Source: Luzula sylvatica (taxonomy: Eukaryota; Streptophyta; Magnoliopsida; Poales; Juncaceae). From it: a DNA stretch of 64,000 nt. The translations under genes were made by a program, and so were the position numbers. The notes beneath the pieces are model-generated. The model worked only from the letters and a program-made list of their open reading frames with translations. It was not told the origin of the DNA and ran no database searches. This document shows positions 10,567 through 24,936 of this stretch, piece after piece. Position 1 is the stretch's first letter. Each line of letters begins with the position of its first letter. Location: positions 28,781,115 to 28,845,114 of the forward strand of contig OX326959.1 of NCBI GenBank assembly GCA_946800325.1, given 5' to 3'.

Positions 10567-13500
10567 TCATTGAGAGGTGTCGTCGGGTTCTAGAGCTTGC
10601 TCCTCCATCCACCCGGTTTCGAAGTTTGCATGGTAATGCTTGAGTCGATGGCCGTTTACCTTGAACGTTTTGTTCGTTTCCTCGCTTCGAATTTCGACAA
10701 CCCCAAATGTAGTCACATTGGTGACCACAAAAGGGCCGATCCATCGGGACCGAAGTTTCCCGGGGAAAAGTTTGAGACGAGAGTTGAATAACAACACTCT
10801 TTCCCCCACATGAAAATCTTTCTTTTGAATCATTCGGTCATGAAATCTTTTGGCCCTTGCCTTGCACAAACTCGAATTGTCGTAGGCCTCTTGCCGGAAT
10901 TCGTCTAGCTCGAGTAATTGAAGCTTACGTGCCGATGCGTCCTTCGGGTAGTCGAGGACAAATTGCTTGATCGCCCAAAAGGCCTTGTGCTCTAACTCGA
11001 CCGGTAAATGGCACGCCTTTCCGTACACGAGTTTGAAAGGAGTCATACCTATTGGCGTTTTGAAAGCGGTACGGTACGCCCAAAGTGCGTCGCCGAGTCG
11101 AGTACTCCAATCCTTTCGTGTCGGGTTCACCACCTTCTCCAAAATAGACTTTATTTCTCGATTCGAAACCTCCGCTTGGCCGTTTGTTTGAGGATGATAC
11201 GCGGTTGAGGTTCGATGGCTCACATGGTATTTCTCGAGGAGGCTTTGGAGATATCGATTGCAAAAATGAGAGCCTCGATCGCTTATAAGAACTCTTGGTA
11301 TACCGAATCGTTGAAAGATACTTTTCTTCAAGAAGTCCACCACCGTTTTCGAATCCGCATGCTTGGTTGGTACCGCCTCCACCCATTTTGTCACGTAATC
11401 TACACACAACAAGATGTAAGTGTAGCCAAAAGACGATGGAAACGGGCCCATGAAATCAATGCCCCAAACATCGAATGGTTCACACACATAGATTGAATTG
11501 AGGGGCATTTGATTTCTACGGCTCAAGTTCCCCGTCTTTTGGCAATTTCCACAACCTTTCACAAAGTTCGCGACGTCTTTATGCAAGGTTGGCCAATAAA
11601 ATCCACATTCTTGTACCTTGTGTGTGGTACGTGCGATACCGAAATGTCCACCACATTGTAATGTATGACAAAAAGAAAGGATAGATTGTACCTCATTTTG
11701 GTGGACGCATTTTCGAATTACTTGGTCGGTGCAAATTCGAAATAAGATCGGGTCTTCCCAAATGTAGAATCGAGCGTTGCTTTTCATCTTATCGCGTTGT
11801 GCCTTGGAGAAGCTCGGGGGAAAATTCTTCGTGACGATGTAGTTGGCTAGGTCGGCGTACCATGGCGCTTCGACTTGGGCCGCGAGAACGTGTTCCTCGG
11901 GGAATTCCTCGCGAATCGGAACGAGGTCTTCAATCTTCAATGGGAGCCGACTCAAATGATCCGCCACGAGATTCTCGCATCCCTTTTTGTCCTTGATCTC
12001 GAGGTTGAATTCTTGAAGCAAAAGGATCCATCGAAGCAATCTCGGTTTGCACTCCTTCTTCTTCATCAAGTGTCTTAACGCGCCGTGGTCCGAGAATACA
12101 ATCACCTTCGTACCTAAAAGATAAGAACGAAATTTCTCCAATGCAAACACAATTGCGAGAAGTTCCTTTTCGGTAGTGGTGTAGTTTCGTTGGGCATTGT
12201 CTAGAGATTTTGAGGCGTAGGCGATGACGTGGGGATCTTTTCCTTCTCTTTGGCCAAGTACCGCCCCCACACTCGTATCGCTTGCGTCACACATTATTTC
12301 GAACGGTAGCTCCCAATTTGGCGACTTGATGATTGGTGCGGAGCAAAGCTTCTCTTTCAAATCGTCGAAGGATCTCTTGCACTTTTCATTGAACTCGAAT
12401 TTTGCATCTTTTTGGAGAAGTTGGCACATCGGTTGCGAGGTTTTCGAGAAGTCTTTGATGAAGCGCCTATAGAATCCCGCATGGCCGAGAAAGGATCGCA
12501 CGTCTTTCACCGTCCTTGGATACGGAAGCGTCTTGATTACGTCGATTTTCGCCTTGTCGACTTCCATTCCTTTCTCCGAGATTAAATGACCTAAAACAAT
12601 TCCTTCGCTCACCATGAAGTGGCATTTCTCAAAATTCAAAACAAGGTTAGCTTCGATGCACTTTTCGAGTATTTGTGACAAGTGGCTTAAACATGATTCG
12701 AATGAGTCACCAAATACCGAAAAGTCATCCATAAAGACTTCTATAAATTTGGAAATATAATCGGAGAAAATAGAAAGCATACACCTTTGGAAAGTACCCG
12801 GAGCATTGCATAGCCCGAATGGCATGCGTCGGTACGCGAAGGTACCAAACGGGCACGTGAATGTGGTCTTCTCTTGATCTTCGGGTGCGACCGGTATTTG
12901 GAAATAGCCCGAAAATCCATCGAGGAAGCAATAGAATGGATTTCCCGCGAGTCTTTCTAACATTTGATCGATGAATGGAAGCGGAAAGTGATCCTTCTTT
13001 GTCGCCTTATTAAGCCTTCGATAATCGATGCAAACTCGCCACCCGTTTTGAACTCGAGTCGGTACTTGATCGCCTTCATCGTTCTCAACTATCGTCATCC
13101 CCGTTTTCTTCGGTACCACGTGTATTGGCGAGACCCATTTCGAATCGGCGATGGGGTAAATGATTCCGGCGTCGAGTAGCTTGATCACCTCTTTCTTTAC
13201 AACTTCCATCATTGGCGGATTGAGCCGCCTTTGTGGTTCTCGCGAAGGCTTAGCATCGTCCTCGAGGATAATGCGGTGTGTGCACATGGAGGGACTAATG
13301 CCCGGAATGTCCGCGAGTGTCCACCCGAATGCCTTCTTGTTCCGTTTTAGCACTTCAACGAGTTTCTCTTCTTGTTCCTTTGCTAGACTCGAGGCAATTA
13401 TCACCGGCAAGGTCTCCGCTTCATCGAGAAAAGCATACTTTAGTCCAATAGGTAATTTTTTCAATTCTAACCTTGGAGCTTGTTCGATTGAAGGTGGAGC

Positions 13501-14253
13501 TCTTTGCATCGGGATTTCGAGATCTCTTAGAAAAAGTGCTTGATCTATGCTTCGTTCTTCTTCCAACTCCGACTCGATTTCGAATGTAGGATTGTCACAT
13601 CCTTCAAATTCTTCGAACAAAGGGTTTGAGCTCCATTGAAAGTTTTCGAATGAGCTATCCATGACCTCTTGTACACAATCGTCGATCACGTCCATAGCAC
13701 TTAAGTTGAGTGTACCTACAATGGGTTCCTTTAGTTTGTCAAAAATATTGAATTTGATTACCTCATCATCGAACTCCATCGTGAGCTCTCCCGCGTGTAC
13801 ATCGATTTTTGTGCGCGCCGTCTTCAAAAATGGCCGTCCAAGGAGAATCGGGGTTGAATCGTTACTCCCCTCATTCATGTCCAACACGTAGAAATCCGCG
13901 GGGAAGTAAAGTCCATTCACCGTCACGATCACATCTTCGACTACTCCCACCGGCTTCGTCGTAGATCTATCGGCCAATTGAATTACTACTTGCGTATCGT
14001 CGAGAGGGCCGAGATCTAGTGTTTTGAAAACCGAGAAAGGCATTACATTGATGGATGCGCCCAAATCGAGCATGCCTTTGGGTAATTCGTGTTGCCCGAT
14101 TTTGCATGGAATGGCAAACATCCCCGGATCTTTGTGCTTTTGAGGGAGTCTCAAAATCGCCGAAACACTCTCCCCCACACTAATCAATTCATCTCCTTTT
14201 GTCTTTCTTTTATTCGTGCACAATGCCTTTAGGTATTTGGCCAAACGAGGCAC
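10567..14253 (-). CDS. pol: Athila-type pol polyprotein, unit 2
   Basis: Open over 1228 codons, with a translation identical to the unit 1 copy: DLGAS protease, FLDG and FMDD of RT, four RNase H acidic residues, HHCC and DDE of integrase all present. It again starts at a GTG next to CTTCT and the B LTR at 14258. Any transcript would have to initiate in flanking DNA on the minus strand, because the adjoining B LTR promoter points away on the plus strand. Confidence 0.93.
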   Translation of the reverse strand: MPRLAKYLKALCTNKRKTKGDELISVGESVSAILRLPQKHKDPGMFAIPCKIGQHELPKGMLDLGASINVMPFSVFKTLDLGPLDDTQVVIQLADRSTTKPVGVVEDVIVTVNGLYFPADFYVLDMNEGSNDSTPILLGRPFLKTARTKIDVHAGELTMEFDDEVIKFNIFDKLKEPIVGTLNLSAMDVIDDCVQEVMDSSFENFQWSSNPLFEEFEGCDNPTFEIESELEEERSIDQALFLRDLEIPMQRAPPSIEQAPRLELKKLPIGLKYAFLDEAETLPVIIASSLAKEQEEKLVEVLKRNKKAFGWTLADIPGISPSMCTHRIILEDDAKPSREPQRRLNPPMMEVVKKEVIKLLDAGIIYPIADSKWVSPIHVVPKKTGMTIVENDEGDQVPTRVQNGWRVCIDYRRLNKATKKDHFPLPFIDQMLERLAGNPFYCFLDGFSGYFQIPVAPEDQEKTTFTCPFGTFAYRRMPFGLCNAPGTFQRCMLSIFSDYISKFIEVFMDDFSVFGDSFESCLSHLSQILEKCIEANLVLNFEKCHFMVSEGIVLGHLISEKGMEVDKAKIDVIKTLPYPRTVKDVRSFLGHAGFYRRFIKDFSKTSQPMCQLLQKDAKFEFNEKCKRSFDDLKEKLCSAPIIKSPNWELPFEIMCDASDTSVGAVLGQREGKDPHVIAYASKSLDNAQRNYTTTEKELLAIVFALEKFRSYLLGTKVIVFSDHGALRHLMKKKECKPRLLRWILLLQEFNLEIKDKKGCENLVADHLSRLPLKIEDLVPIREEFPEEHVLAAQVEAPWYADLANYIVTKNFPPSFSKAQRDKMKSNARFYIWEDPILFRICTDQVIRKCVHQNEVQSILSFCHTLQCGGHFGIARTTHKVQECGFYWPTLHKDVANFVKGCGNCQKTGNLSRRNQMPLNSIYVCEPFDVWGIDFMGPFPSSFGYTYILLCVDYVTKWVEAVPTKHADSKTVVDFLKKSIFQRFGIPRVLISDRGSHFCNRYLQSLLEKYHVSHRTSTAYHPQTNGQAEVSNREIKSILEKVVNPTRKDWSTRLGDALWAYRTAFKTPIGMTPFKLVYGKACHLPVELEHKAFWAIKQFVLDYPKDASARKLQLLELDEFRQEAYDNSSLCKARAKRFHDRMIQKKDFHVGERVLLFNSRLKLFPGKLRSRWIGPFVVTNVTTFGVVEIRSEETNKTFKVNGHRLKHYHANFETGWMEEQALEPDDTSQ

Positions 14254-14257
14254 TTCT

Positions 14258-14885
14258 TGAAAGAAAATATGGCTTAAGAATTAACTTGGAAGAATTTATA
14301 TAAATAGGCAATTCTGCAGTCAGAATAAGGTTAGTTCGAACTAACTATATCAGTGCGTTCGAACGGACTTATTCGTGATAAACAGAAGTAGGTTCGTTCG
14401 AACGAACATTTAGGTGCGTTCGAACGAACTGGGTTCGTTCGAACGAACTATGTTAAGTGCGTTCGAACTGACATGTTTCCTATATATATAAAGTTCTGAT
14501 TCCGGAATTTAACCTAAGTTTTCTAGGGTTTTGAGCCGTCGTTTCTCTTCTTCTTCTTCCACAGAATTCAGATTAGATCTGAGAGATTTAGAGGGAGATT
14601 CGAGCAAGGATCTTGAGAGATTTAATCGTGACGGCGACTAGAACGGCGTTGGCGATTTCCGATCGGACGAAATCGAGGTGGACACGAGTAGAGGGATTGC
14701 ACGAGCGATTCTTGGAGAAGGTTCACGGATTTGGAGAAATAATCGACACGTACTAACTTGTACGAGGTAATTCTCCGAAACTCTTCCTTTTTCGGTGGTT
14801 TTAGGGCGTGATCCCGGTAGAATTAGGTTACGCACGTGAACTAATTTCCGCTGCACACTATGATAATCGTGTGCGTAACCCTACA
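14258..14885 (+). repeat. LTR of element B, copy 3
   Basis: 628 bp, CTTCT at 14253-14257, TATA box at 14481-14492, primer site following at 14887. No difference from copy 1 noticed by eye. Confidence 0.93.
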
Positions 14886-15132
14886 GTGGTATCAGAGCAA
14901 TCGCTCGTTAAAACCATCGAAAATCGATGATTTAATTCGAATTTAGGAAATTTTAGAATTTTAGGGCTGAATTTCAGAAATTAGAAAAGCTGGCAGAATA
15001 GGGTTCGTTCGAACGAACTTGGAGTTGCGTTCGAACGAACTGGTCTGGTCGAACGAACCTAGTGTTCGGTTTGAACGGACTGATCTGTTCGAACGAACTT
15101 GGAGTTGCGTTCGAACGGACCTATTTCTGGTT

Positions 15133-15168
<36 letters not shown>

Positions 15169-15252
15169 CCCCTCAATTCAATCTGTTCGAACGAACTTGG
15201 CCGATTCGCGAGGAAAATTTTAATTAAAAGAAAAAAACTTGCCAGAAACTAT
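14886..15252 (+). other. Element B primer site and leader, unit 3
   Basis: Primer site at 14887-14898, palindrome run, A33 at 15134-15166, then the junction to element A before 15253. Confidence 0.85.
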
Positions 15253-15905
15253 TCCGTTACAACGCAGTATAATGTCCGTTACAACGGACATTGAGGTCCG
15301 TTACAACGTACTAACTGCGTTATAACGGAGAGCTATTCGTAGCTTAGTTTGAAAATTCTGAGTATGTCCGTTGCAACGGACATTGAGGTCCGTTACAACG
15401 CACATAGTTCTGGCAAATTTTGGGAATTTACCGTTGCAACGCAATTTACTGTGCTTTTTTATGTCCGTTGCAACGCTATTTTTAGTCCGTTGTAACGTAA
15501 TTGTATTCCGTCGTAACGGAGTACTAGCCGTAGAATGAGAATTGAATTTAGAGGGCTCTCCGTTACAACGCAATACCATTCCGTTACAACGGAACTCTTG
15601 GCGCCAGTCTAATTTTTAAATTTCTGTACAGTCCGTTACAACGGACATTGAGGTCCGTTACAACGGAGTTGCTGGCCAGATCAAAAATTTTCAATTTTCC
15701 CTGATTTTTTTAATTTTTAATTGGGCTCATACAGGTCAAAGATTGTATGTTACCCCCCCACACTTAGAGATTACTTGTCCTCAAGTATAACAAATCGAAA
15801 ATTCCTAAAAGAGGGATAATAGAGAGATACAACCTTTGATGCGTGGGCGTGCCTCCCTCGCTAGCGCTCTTGTTTAACGTCTTGAGCTCGACTTGGCCGA
15901 GCTCA
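15253..15905 (-). other. Element A post-pol region, unit 3
   Basis: Same layout as unit 2, with the polypurine-like tract at 15753-15767 and CCGTT/AACGG palindromes upstream of it on the plus strand. No gene seen. Confidence 0.8.
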
Positions 15906-18900
15906 TCATTGAGAGGTGTCGTCGGGTTCTAGAGCTTGCTCCTCCATCCACCCGGTTTCGAAGTTTGCATGGTAATGCTTGAGTCGATGGCCGTTTACCT
16001 TGAACGTTTTGTTCGTTTCCTCGCTTCGAATTTCGACAACCCCAAATGTAGTCACATTGGTGACCACAAAAGGGCCGATCCATCGGGACCGAAGTTTCCC
16101 GGGGAAAAGTTTGAGACGAGAGTTGAATAACAACACTCTTTCCCCCACATGAAAATCTTTCTTTTGAATCATTCGGTCATGAAATCTTTTGGCCCTTGCC
16201 TTGCACAAACTCGAATTGTCGTAGGCCTCTTGCCGGAATTCGTCTAGCTCGAGTAATTGAAGCTTACGTGCCGATGCGTCCTTCGGGTAGTCGAGGACAA
16301 ATTGCTTGATCGCCCAAAAGGCCTTGTGCTCTAACTCGACCGGTAAATGGCACGCCTTTCCGTACACGAGTTTGAAAGGAGTCATACCTATTGGCGTTTT
16401 GAAAGCGGTACGGTACGCCCAAAGTGCGTCGCCGAGTCGAGTACTCCAATCCTTTCGTGTCGGGTTCACCACCTTCTCCAAAATAGACTTTATTTCTCGA
16501 TTCGAAACCTCCGCTTGGCCGTTTGTTTGAGGATGATACGCGGTTGAGGTTCGATGGCTCACATGGTATTTCTCGAGGAGGCTTTGGAGATATCGATTGC
16601 AAAAATGAGAGCCTCGATCGCTTATAAGAACTCTTGGTATACCGAATCGTTGAAAGATACTTTTCTTCAAGAAGTCCACCACCGTTTTCGAATCCGCATG
16701 CTTGGTTGGTACCGCCTCCACCCATTTTGTCACGTAATCTACACACAACAAGATGTAAGTGTAGCCAAAAGACGATGGAAACGGGCCCATGAAATCAATG
16801 CCCCAAACATCGAATGGTTCACACACATAGATTGAATTGAGGGGCATTTGATTTCTACGGCTCAAGTTCCCCGTCTTTTGGCAATTTCCACAACCTTTCA
16901 CAAAGTTCGCGACGTCTTTATGCAAGGTTGGCCAATAAAATCCACATTCTTGTACCTTGTGTGTGGTACGTGCGATACCGAAATGTCCACCACATTGTAA
17001 TGTATGACAAAAAGAAAGGATAGATTGTACCTCATTTTGGTGGACGCATTTTCGAATTACTTGGTCGGTGCAAATTCGAAATAAGATCGGGTCTTCCCAA
17101 ATGTAGAATCGAGCGTTGCTTTTCATCTTATCGCGTTGTGCCTTGGAGAAGCTCGGGGGAAAATTCTTCGTGACGATGTAGTTGGCTAGGTCGGCGTACC
17201 ATGGCGCTTCGACTTGGGCCGCGAGAACGTGTTCCTCGGGGAATTCCTCGCGAATCGGAACGAGGTCTTCAATCTTCAATGGGAGCCGACTCAAATGATC
17301 CGCCACGAGATTCTCGCATCCCTTTTTGTCCTTGATCTCGAGGTTGAATTCTTGAAGCAAAAGGATCCATCGAAGCAATCTCGGTTTGCACTCCTTCTTC
17401 TTCATCAAGTGTCTTAACGCGCCGTGGTCCGAGAATACAATCACCTTCGTACCTAAAAGATAAGAACGAAATTTCTCCAATGCAAACACAATTGCGAGAA
17501 GTTCCTTTTCGGTAGTGGTGTAGTTTCGTTGGGCATTGTCTAGAGATTTTGAGGCGTAGGCGATGACGTGGGGATCTTTTCCTTCTCTTTGGCCAAGTAC
17601 CGCCCCCACACTCGTATCGCTTGCGTCACACATTATTTCGAACGGTAGCTCCCAATTTGGCGACTTGATGATTGGTGCGGAGCAAAGCTTCTCTTTCAAA
17701 TCGTCGAAGGATCTCTTGCACTTTTCATTGAACTCGAATTTTGCATCTTTTTGGAGAAGTTGGCACATCGGTTGCGAGGTTTTCGAGAAGTCTTTGATGA
17801 AGCGCCTATAGAATCCCGCATGGCCGAGAAAGGATCGCACGTCTTTCACCGTCCTTGGATACGGAAGCGTCTTGATTACGTCGATTTTCGCCTTGTCGAC
17901 TTCCATTCCTTTCTCCGAGATTAAATGACCTAAAACAATTCCTTCGCTCACCATGAAGTGGCATTTCTCAAAATTCAAAACAAGGTTAGCTTCGATGCAC
18001 TTTTCGAGTATTTGTGACAAGTGGCTTAAACATGATTCGAATGAGTCACCAAATACCGAAAAGTCATCCATAAAGACTTCTATAAATTTGGAAATATAAT
18101 CGGAGAAAATAGAAAGCATACACCTTTGGAAAGTACCCGGAGCATTGCATAGCCCGAATGGCATGCGTCGGTACGCGAAGGTACCAAACGGGCACGTGAA
18201 TGTGGTCTTCTCTTGATCTTCGGGTGCGACCGGTATTTGGAAATAGCCCGAAAATCTATCGAGGAAGCAATAGAATGGATTTCCCGCGAGTCTTTCTAAC
18301 ATTTGATCGATGAATGGAAGCGGAAAGTGATCCTTCTTTGTCGCCTTATTAAGCCTTCGATAATCGATGCAAACTCGCCACCCGTTTTGAACTCGAGTCG
18401 GTACTTGATCGCCTTCATCGTTCTCAACTATCGTCATCCCCGTTTTCTTCGGTACCACGTGTATTGGCGAGACCCATTTCGAATCGGCGATGGGGTAAAT
18501 GATTCCGGCGTCGAGTAGCTTGATCACCTCTTTCTTTACAACTTCCATCATTGGCGGATTGAGCCGCCTTTGTGGTTCTCGCGAAGGCTTAGCATCGTCC
18601 TCGAGGATAATGCGGTGTGTGCACATGGAGGGACTAATGCCCGGAATGTCCGCGAGTGTCCACCCGAATGCCTTCTTGTTCCGTTTTAGCACTTCAACGA
18701 GTTTCTCTTCTTGTTCCTTTGCTAGACTCGAGGCAATTATCACCGGCAAGGTCTCCGCTTCATCGAGAAAAGCATACTTTAGTCCAATAGGTAATTTTTT
18801 CAATTCTAACCTTGGAGCTTGTTCGATTGAAGGTGGAGCTCTTTGCATCGGGATTTCGAGATCTCTTAGAAAAAGTGCTTGATCTATGCTTCGTTCTTCT

Positions 18901-19592
18901 TCCAACTCCGACTCGATTTCGAATGTAGGATTGTCACATCCTTCAAATTCTTCGAACAAAGGGTTTGAGCTCCATTGAAAGTTTTCGAATGAGCTATCCA
19001 TGACCTCTTGTACACAATCGTCGATCACGTCCATAGCACTTAAGTTGAGTGTACCTACAATGGGTTCCTTTAGTTTGTCAAAAATATTGAATTTGATTAC
19101 CTCATCATCGAACTCCATCGTGAGCTCTCCCGCGTGTACATCGATTTTTGTGCGCGCCGTCTTCAAAAATGGCCGTCCAAGGAGAATCGGGGTTGAATCG
19201 TTACTCCCCTCATTCATGTCCAACACGTAGAAATCCGCGGGGAAGTAAAGTCCATTCACCGTCACGATCACATCTTCGACTACTCCCACCGGCTTCGTCG
19301 TAGATCTATCGGCCAATTGAATTACTACTTGCGTATCGTCGAGAGGGCCGAGATCTAGTGTTTTGAAAACCGAGAAAGGCATTACATTGATGGATGCGCC
19401 CAAATCGAGCATGCCTTTGGGTAATTCGTGTTGCCCGATTTTGCATGGAATGGCAAACATCCCCGGATCTTTGTGCTTTTGAGGGAGTCTCAAAATCGCC
19501 GAAACACTCTCCCCCACACTAATCAATTCATCTCCTTTTGTCTTTCTTTTATTCGTGCACAATGCCTTTAGGTATTTGGCCAAACGAGGCAC
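15906..19592 (-). CDS. pol: Athila-type pol polyprotein with RT Gly446Arg, unit 3
   Basis: Open over 1228 codons and like the other copies except for C to T at 18257 on the plus strand, which changes GGA to AGA. This turns the RT motif FLDGFSGY into FLDRFSGY, placing arginine directly after the catalytic Asp445. The glycine is usual at this place in gypsy RTs, so this copy may be impaired; that is inference. The change also makes this unit recognisable, which argues that the array is not one unit copied by the assembler. Confidence 0.92.
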   Translation of the reverse strand: MPRLAKYLKALCTNKRKTKGDELISVGESVSAILRLPQKHKDPGMFAIPCKIGQHELPKGMLDLGASINVMPFSVFKTLDLGPLDDTQVVIQLADRSTTKPVGVVEDVIVTVNGLYFPADFYVLDMNEGSNDSTPILLGRPFLKTARTKIDVHAGELTMEFDDEVIKFNIFDKLKEPIVGTLNLSAMDVIDDCVQEVMDSSFENFQWSSNPLFEEFEGCDNPTFEIESELEEERSIDQALFLRDLEIPMQRAPPSIEQAPRLELKKLPIGLKYAFLDEAETLPVIIASSLAKEQEEKLVEVLKRNKKAFGWTLADIPGISPSMCTHRIILEDDAKPSREPQRRLNPPMMEVVKKEVIKLLDAGIIYPIADSKWVSPIHVVPKKTGMTIVENDEGDQVPTRVQNGWRVCIDYRRLNKATKKDHFPLPFIDQMLERLAGNPFYCFLDRFSGYFQIPVAPEDQEKTTFTCPFGTFAYRRMPFGLCNAPGTFQRCMLSIFSDYISKFIEVFMDDFSVFGDSFESCLSHLSQILEKCIEANLVLNFEKCHFMVSEGIVLGHLISEKGMEVDKAKIDVIKTLPYPRTVKDVRSFLGHAGFYRRFIKDFSKTSQPMCQLLQKDAKFEFNEKCKRSFDDLKEKLCSAPIIKSPNWELPFEIMCDASDTSVGAVLGQREGKDPHVIAYASKSLDNAQRNYTTTEKELLAIVFALEKFRSYLLGTKVIVFSDHGALRHLMKKKECKPRLLRWILLLQEFNLEIKDKKGCENLVADHLSRLPLKIEDLVPIREEFPEEHVLAAQVEAPWYADLANYIVTKNFPPSFSKAQRDKMKSNARFYIWEDPILFRICTDQVIRKCVHQNEVQSILSFCHTLQCGGHFGIARTTHKVQECGFYWPTLHKDVANFVKGCGNCQKTGNLSRRNQMPLNSIYVCEPFDVWGIDFMGPFPSSFGYTYILLCVDYVTKWVEAVPTKHADSKTVVDFLKKSIFQRFGIPRVLISDRGSHFCNRYLQSLLEKYHVSHRTSTAYHPQTNGQAEVSNREIKSILEKVVNPTRKDWSTRLGDALWAYRTAFKTPIGMTPFKLVYGKACHLPVELEHKAFWAIKQFVLDYPKDASARKLQLLELDEFRQEAYDNSSLCKARAKRFHDRMIQKKDFHVGERVLLFNSRLKLFPGKLRSRWIGPFVVTNVTTFGVVEIRSEETNKTFKVNGHRLKHYHANFETGWMEEQALEPDDTSQ

Positions 19593-19596
19593 TTCT

Positions 19597-20224
19597 TGAA
19601 AGAAAATATGGCTTAAGAATTAACTTGGAAGAATTTATATAAATAGGCAATTCTGCAGTCAGAATAAGGTTAGTTCGAACTAACTATATCAGTGCGTTCG
19701 AACGGACTTATTCGTGATAAACAGAAGTAGGTTCGTTCGAACGAACATTTAGGTGCGTTCGAACGAACTGGGTTCGTTCGAACGAACTATGTTAAGTGCG
19801 TTCGAACTGACATGTTTCCTATATATATAAAGTTCTGATTCCGGAATTTAACCTAAGTTTTCTAGGGTTTTGAGCCGTCGTTTCTCTTCTTCTTCTTCCA
19901 CAGAATTCAGATTAGATCTGAGAGATTTAGAGGGAGATTCGAGCAAGGATCTTGAGAGATTTAATCGTGACGGCGACTAGAACGGCGTTGGCGATTTCCG
20001 ATCGGACGAAATCGAGGTGGACACGAGTAGAGGGATTGCACGAGCGATTCTTGGAGAAGGTTCACGGATTTGGAGAAATAATCGACACGTACTAACTTGT
20101 ACGAGGTAATTCTCCGAAACTCTTCCTTTTTCGGTGGTTTTAGGGCGTGATCCCGGTAGAATTAGGTTACGCACGTGAACTAATTTCCGCTGCACACTAT
20201 GATAATCGTGTGCGTAACCCTACA
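19597..20224 (+). repeat. LTR of element B, copy 4
   Basis: 628 bp, CTTCT at 19592-19596, TATA box at 19820-19831, followed by the primer site at 20226. Confidence 0.93.
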
Positions 20225-20471
20225 GTGGTATCAGAGCAATCGCTCGTTAAAACCATCGAAAATCGATGATTTAATTCGAATTTAGGAAATTTTAGAATTT
20301 TAGGGCTGAATTTCAGAAATTAGAAAAGCTGGCAGAATAGGGTTCGTTCGAACGAACTTGGAGTTGCGTTCGAACGAACTGGTCTGGTCGAACGAACCTA
20401 GTGTTCGGTTTGAACGGACTGATCTGTTCGAACGAACTTGGAGTTGCGTTCGAACGGACCTATTTCTGGTT

Positions 20472-20508
<37 letters not shown>

Positions 20509-20592
20509 CCCCTCAATTCAATCTGTTCGAACGAACTTGGCCGATTCGCGAGGAAAATTTTAATTAAAAGAAAAAAACTTGCCAGAAACTAT
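20225..20592 (+). other. Element B primer site and leader, unit 4
   Basis: Primer site at 20226-20237, palindrome run, A34 at 20473-20506, junction to element A before 20593. Confidence 0.85.
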
Positions 20593-21245
20593 TCCGTTAC
20601 AACGCAGTATAATGTCCGTTACAACGGACATTGAGGTCCGTTACAACGTACTAACTGCGTTATAACGGAGAGCTATTCGTAGCTTAGTTTGAAAATTCTG
20701 AGTATGTCCGTTGCAACGGACATTGAGGTCCGTTACAACGCACATAGTTCTGGCAAATTTTGGGAATTTACCGTTGCAACGCAATTTACTGTGCTTTTTT
20801 ATGTCCGTTGCAACGCTATTTTTAGTCCGTTGTAACGTAATTGTATTCCGTCGTAACGGAGTACTAGCCGTAGAATGAGAATTGAATTTAGAGGGCTCTC
20901 CGTTACAACGCAATACCATTCCGTTACAACGGAACTCTTGGCGCCAGTCTAATTTTTAAATTTCTGTACAGTCCGTTACAACGGACATTGAGGTCCGTTA
21001 CAACGGAGTTGCTGGCCAGATCAAAAATTTTCAATTTTCCCTGATTTTTTTAATTTTTAATTGGGCTCATACAGGTCAAAGATTGTATGTTACCCCCCCA
21101 CACTTAGAGATTACTTGTCCTCAAGTATAACAAATCGAAAATTCCTAAAAGAGGGATAATAGAGAGATACAACCTTTGATGCGTGGGCGTGCCTCCCTCG
21201 CTAGCGCTCTTGTTTAACGTCTTGAGCTCGACTTGGCCGAGCTCA
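20593..21245 (-). other. Element A post-pol region, unit 4
   Basis: Polypurine-like tract at 21093-21107 and the full palindrome set, including the 22-bp segment missing in unit 1. No gene seen. Confidence 0.8.
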
Positions 21246-24200
21246 TCATTGAGAGGTGTCGTCGGGTTCTAGAGCTTGCTCCTCCATCCACCCGGTTTCG
21301 AAGTTTGCATGGTAATGCTTGAGTCGATGGCCGTTTACCTTGAACGTTTTGTTCGTTTCCTCGCTTCGAATTTCGACAACCCCAAATGTAGTCACATTGG
21401 TGACCACAAAAGGGCCGATCCATCGGGACCGAAGTTTCCCGGGGAAAAGTTTGAGACGAGAGTTGAATAACAACACTCTTTCCCCCACATGAAAATCTTT
21501 CTTTTGAATCATTCGGTCATGAAATCTTTTGGCCCTTGCCTTGCACAAACTCGAATTGTCGTAGGCCTCTTGCCGGAATTCGTCTAGCTCGAGTAATTGA
21601 AGCTTACGTGCCGATGCGTCCTTCGGGTAGTCGAGGACAAATTGCTTGATCGCCCAAAAGGCCTTGTGCTCTAACTCGACCGGTAAATGGCACGCCTTTC
21701 CGTACACGAGTTTGAAAGGAGTCATACCTATTGGCGTTTTGAAAGCGGTACGGTACGCCCAAAGTGCGTCGCCGAGTCGAGTACTCCAATCCTTTCGTGT
21801 CGGGTTCACCACCTTCTCCAAAATAGACTTTATTTCTCGATTCGAAACCTCCGCTTGGCCGTTTGTTTGAGGATGATACGCGGTTGAGGTTCGATGGCTC
21901 ACATGGTATTTCTCGAGGAGGCTTTGGAGATATCGATTGCAAAAATGAGAGCCTCGATCGCTTATAAGAACTCTTGGTATACCGAATCGTTGAAAGATAC
22001 TTTTCTTCAAGAAGTCCACCACCGTTTTCGAATCCGCATGCTTGGTTGGTACCGCCTCCACCCATTTTGTCACGTAATCTACACACAACAAGATGTAAGT
22101 GTAGCCAAAAGACGATGGAAACGGGCCCATGAAATCAATGCCCCAAACATCGAATGGTTCACACACATAGATTGAATTGAGGGGCATTTGATTTCTACGG
22201 CTCAAGTTCCCCGTCTTTTGGCAATTTCCACAACCTTTCACAAAGTTCGCGACGTCTTTATGCAAGGTTGGCCAATAAAATCCACATTCTTGTACCTTGT
22301 GTGTGGTACGTGCGATACCGAAATGTCCACCACATTGTAATGTATGACAAAAAGAAAGGATAGATTGTACCTCATTTTGGTGGACGCATTTTCGAATTAC
22401 TTGGTCGGTGCAAATTCGAAATAAGATCGGGTCTTCCCAAATGTAGAATCGAGCGTTGCTTTTCATCTTATCGCGTTGTGCCTTGGAGAAGCTCGGGGGA
22501 AAATTCTTCGTGACGATGTAGTTGGCTAGGTCGGCGTACCATGGCGCTTCGACTTGGGCCGCGAGAACGTGTTCCTCGGGGAATTCCTCGCGAATCGGAA
22601 CGAGGTCTTCAATCTTCAATGGGAGCCGACTCAAATGATCCGCCACGAGATTCTCGCATCCCTTTTTGTCCTTGATCTCGAGGTTGAATTCTTGAAGCAA
22701 AAGGATCCATCGAAGCAATCTCGGTTTGCACTCCTTCTTCTTCATCAAGTGTCTTAACGCGCCGTGGTCCGAGAATACAATCACCTTCGTACCTAAAAGA
22801 TAAGAACGAAATTTCTCCAATGCAAACACAATTGCGAGAAGTTCCTTTTCGGTAGTGGTGTAGTTTCGTTGGGCATTGTCTAGAGATTTTGAGGCGTAGG
22901 CGATGACGTGGGGATCTTTTCCTTCTCTTTGGCCAAGTACCGCCCCCACACTCGTATCGCTTGCGTCACACATTATTTCGAACGGTAGCTCCCAATTTGG
23001 CGACTTGATGATTGGTGCGGAGCAAAGCTTCTCTTTCAAATCGTCGAAGGATCTCTTGCACTTTTCATTGAACTCGAATTTTGCATCTTTTTGGAGAAGT
23101 TGGCACATCGGTTGCGAGGTTTTCGAGAAGTCTTTGATGAAGCGCCTATAGAATCCCGCATGGCCGAGAAAGGATCGCACGTCTTTCACCGTCCTTGGAT
23201 ACGGAAGCGTCTTGATTACGTCGATTTTCGCCTTGTCGACTTCCATTCCTTTCTCCGAGATTAAATGACCTAAAACAATTCCTTCGCTCACCATGAAGTG
23301 GCATTTCTCAAAATTCAAAACAAGGTTAGCTTCGATGCACTTTTCGAGTATTTGTGACAAGTGGCTTAAACATGATTCGAATGAGTCACCAAATACCGAA
23401 AAGTCATCCATAAAGACTTCTATAAATTTGGAAATATAATCGGAGAAAATAGAAAGCATACACCTTTGGAAAGTACCCGGAGCATTGCATAGCCCGAATG
23501 GCATGCGTCGGTACGCGAAGGTACCAAACGGGCACGTGAATGTGGTCTTCTCTTGATCTTCGGGTGCGACCGGTATTTGGAAATAGCCCGAAAATCCATC
23601 GAGGAAGCAATAGAATGGATTTCCCGCGAGTCTTTCTAACATTTGATCGATGAATGGAAGCGGAAAGTGATCCTTCTTTGTCGCCTTATTAAGCCTTCGA
23701 TAATCGATGCAAACTCGCCACCCGTTTTGAACTCGAGTCGGTACTTGATCGCCTTCATCGTTCTCAACTATCGTCATCCCCGTTTTCTTCGGTACCACGT
23801 GTATTGGCGAGACCCATTTCGAATCGGCGATGGGGTAAATGATTCCGGCGTCGAGTAGCTTGATCACCTCTTTCTTTACAACTTCCATCATTGGCGGATT
23901 GAGCCGCCTTTGTGGTTCTCGCGAAGGCTTAGCATCGTCCTCGAGGATAATGCGGTGTGTGCACATGGAGGGACTAATGCCCGGAATGTCCGCGAGTGTC
24001 CACCCGAATGCCTTCTTGTTCCGTTTTAGCACTTCAACGAGTTTCTCTTCTTGTTCCTTTGCTAGACTCGAGGCAATTATCACCGGCAAGGTCTCCGCTT
24101 CATCGAGAAAAGCATACTTTAGTCCAATAGGTAATTTTTTCAATTCTAACCTTGGAGCTTGTTCGATTGAAGGTGGAGCTCTTTGCATCGGGATTTCGAG

Positions 24201-24932
24201 ATCTCTTAGAAAAAGTGCTTGATCTATGCTTCGTTCTTCTTCCAACTCCGACTCGATTTCGAATGTAGGATTGTCACATCCTTCAAATTCTTCGAACAAA
24301 GGGTTTGAGCTCCATTGAAAGTTTTCGAATGAGCTATCCATGACCTCTTGTACACAATCGTCGATCACGTCCATAGCACTTAAGTTGAGTGTACCTACAA
24401 TGGGTTCCTTTAGTTTGTCAAAAATATTGAATTTGATTACCTCATCATCGAACTCCATCGTGAGCTCTCCCGCGTGTACATCGATTTTTGTGCGCGCCGT
24501 CTTCAAAAATGGCCGTCCAAGGAGAATCGGGGTTGAATCGTTACTCCCCTCATTCATGTCCAACACGTAGAAATCCGCGGGGAAGTAAAGTCCATTCACC
24601 GTCACGATCACATCTTCGACTACTCCCACCGGCTTCGTCGTAGATCTATCGGCCAATTGAATTACTACTTGCGTATCGTCGAGAGGGCCGAGATCTAGTG
24701 TTTTGAAAACCGAGAAAGGCATTACATTGATGGATGCGCCCAAATCGAGCATGCCTTTGGGTAATTCGTGTTGCCCGATTTTGCATGGAATGGCAAACAT
24801 CCCCGGATCTTTGTGCTTTTGAGGGAGTCTCAAAATCGCCGAAACACTCTCCCCCACACTAATCAATTCATCTCCTTTTGTCTTTCTTTTATTCGTGCAC
24901 AATGCCTTTAGGTATTTGGCCAAACGAGGCAC
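21246..24932 (-). CDS. pol: Athila-type pol polyprotein, unit 4
   Basis: Open over 1228 codons; all catalytic motifs as in unit 1, with Gly446 retained. The neighbouring B LTR to the right carries a private substitution at 25332, so unit 4 can be told from the others by combining pol with its LTR. Confidence 0.93.
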   Translation of the reverse strand: MPRLAKYLKALCTNKRKTKGDELISVGESVSAILRLPQKHKDPGMFAIPCKIGQHELPKGMLDLGASINVMPFSVFKTLDLGPLDDTQVVIQLADRSTTKPVGVVEDVIVTVNGLYFPADFYVLDMNEGSNDSTPILLGRPFLKTARTKIDVHAGELTMEFDDEVIKFNIFDKLKEPIVGTLNLSAMDVIDDCVQEVMDSSFENFQWSSNPLFEEFEGCDNPTFEIESELEEERSIDQALFLRDLEIPMQRAPPSIEQAPRLELKKLPIGLKYAFLDEAETLPVIIASSLAKEQEEKLVEVLKRNKKAFGWTLADIPGISPSMCTHRIILEDDAKPSREPQRRLNPPMMEVVKKEVIKLLDAGIIYPIADSKWVSPIHVVPKKTGMTIVENDEGDQVPTRVQNGWRVCIDYRRLNKATKKDHFPLPFIDQMLERLAGNPFYCFLDGFSGYFQIPVAPEDQEKTTFTCPFGTFAYRRMPFGLCNAPGTFQRCMLSIFSDYISKFIEVFMDDFSVFGDSFESCLSHLSQILEKCIEANLVLNFEKCHFMVSEGIVLGHLISEKGMEVDKAKIDVIKTLPYPRTVKDVRSFLGHAGFYRRFIKDFSKTSQPMCQLLQKDAKFEFNEKCKRSFDDLKEKLCSAPIIKSPNWELPFEIMCDASDTSVGAVLGQREGKDPHVIAYASKSLDNAQRNYTTTEKELLAIVFALEKFRSYLLGTKVIVFSDHGALRHLMKKKECKPRLLRWILLLQEFNLEIKDKKGCENLVADHLSRLPLKIEDLVPIREEFPEEHVLAAQVEAPWYADLANYIVTKNFPPSFSKAQRDKMKSNARFYIWEDPILFRICTDQVIRKCVHQNEVQSILSFCHTLQCGGHFGIARTTHKVQECGFYWPTLHKDVANFVKGCGNCQKTGNLSRRNQMPLNSIYVCEPFDVWGIDFMGPFPSSFGYTYILLCVDYVTKWVEAVPTKHADSKTVVDFLKKSIFQRFGIPRVLISDRGSHFCNRYLQSLLEKYHVSHRTSTAYHPQTNGQAEVSNREIKSILEKVVNPTRKDWSTRLGDALWAYRTAFKTPIGMTPFKLVYGKACHLPVELEHKAFWAIKQFVLDYPKDASARKLQLLELDEFRQEAYDNSSLCKARAKRFHDRMIQKKDFHVGERVLLFNSRLKLFPGKLRSRWIGPFVVTNVTTFGVVEIRSEETNKTFKVNGHRLKHYHANFETGWMEEQALEPDDTSQ

Positions 24933-24936
24933 TTCT

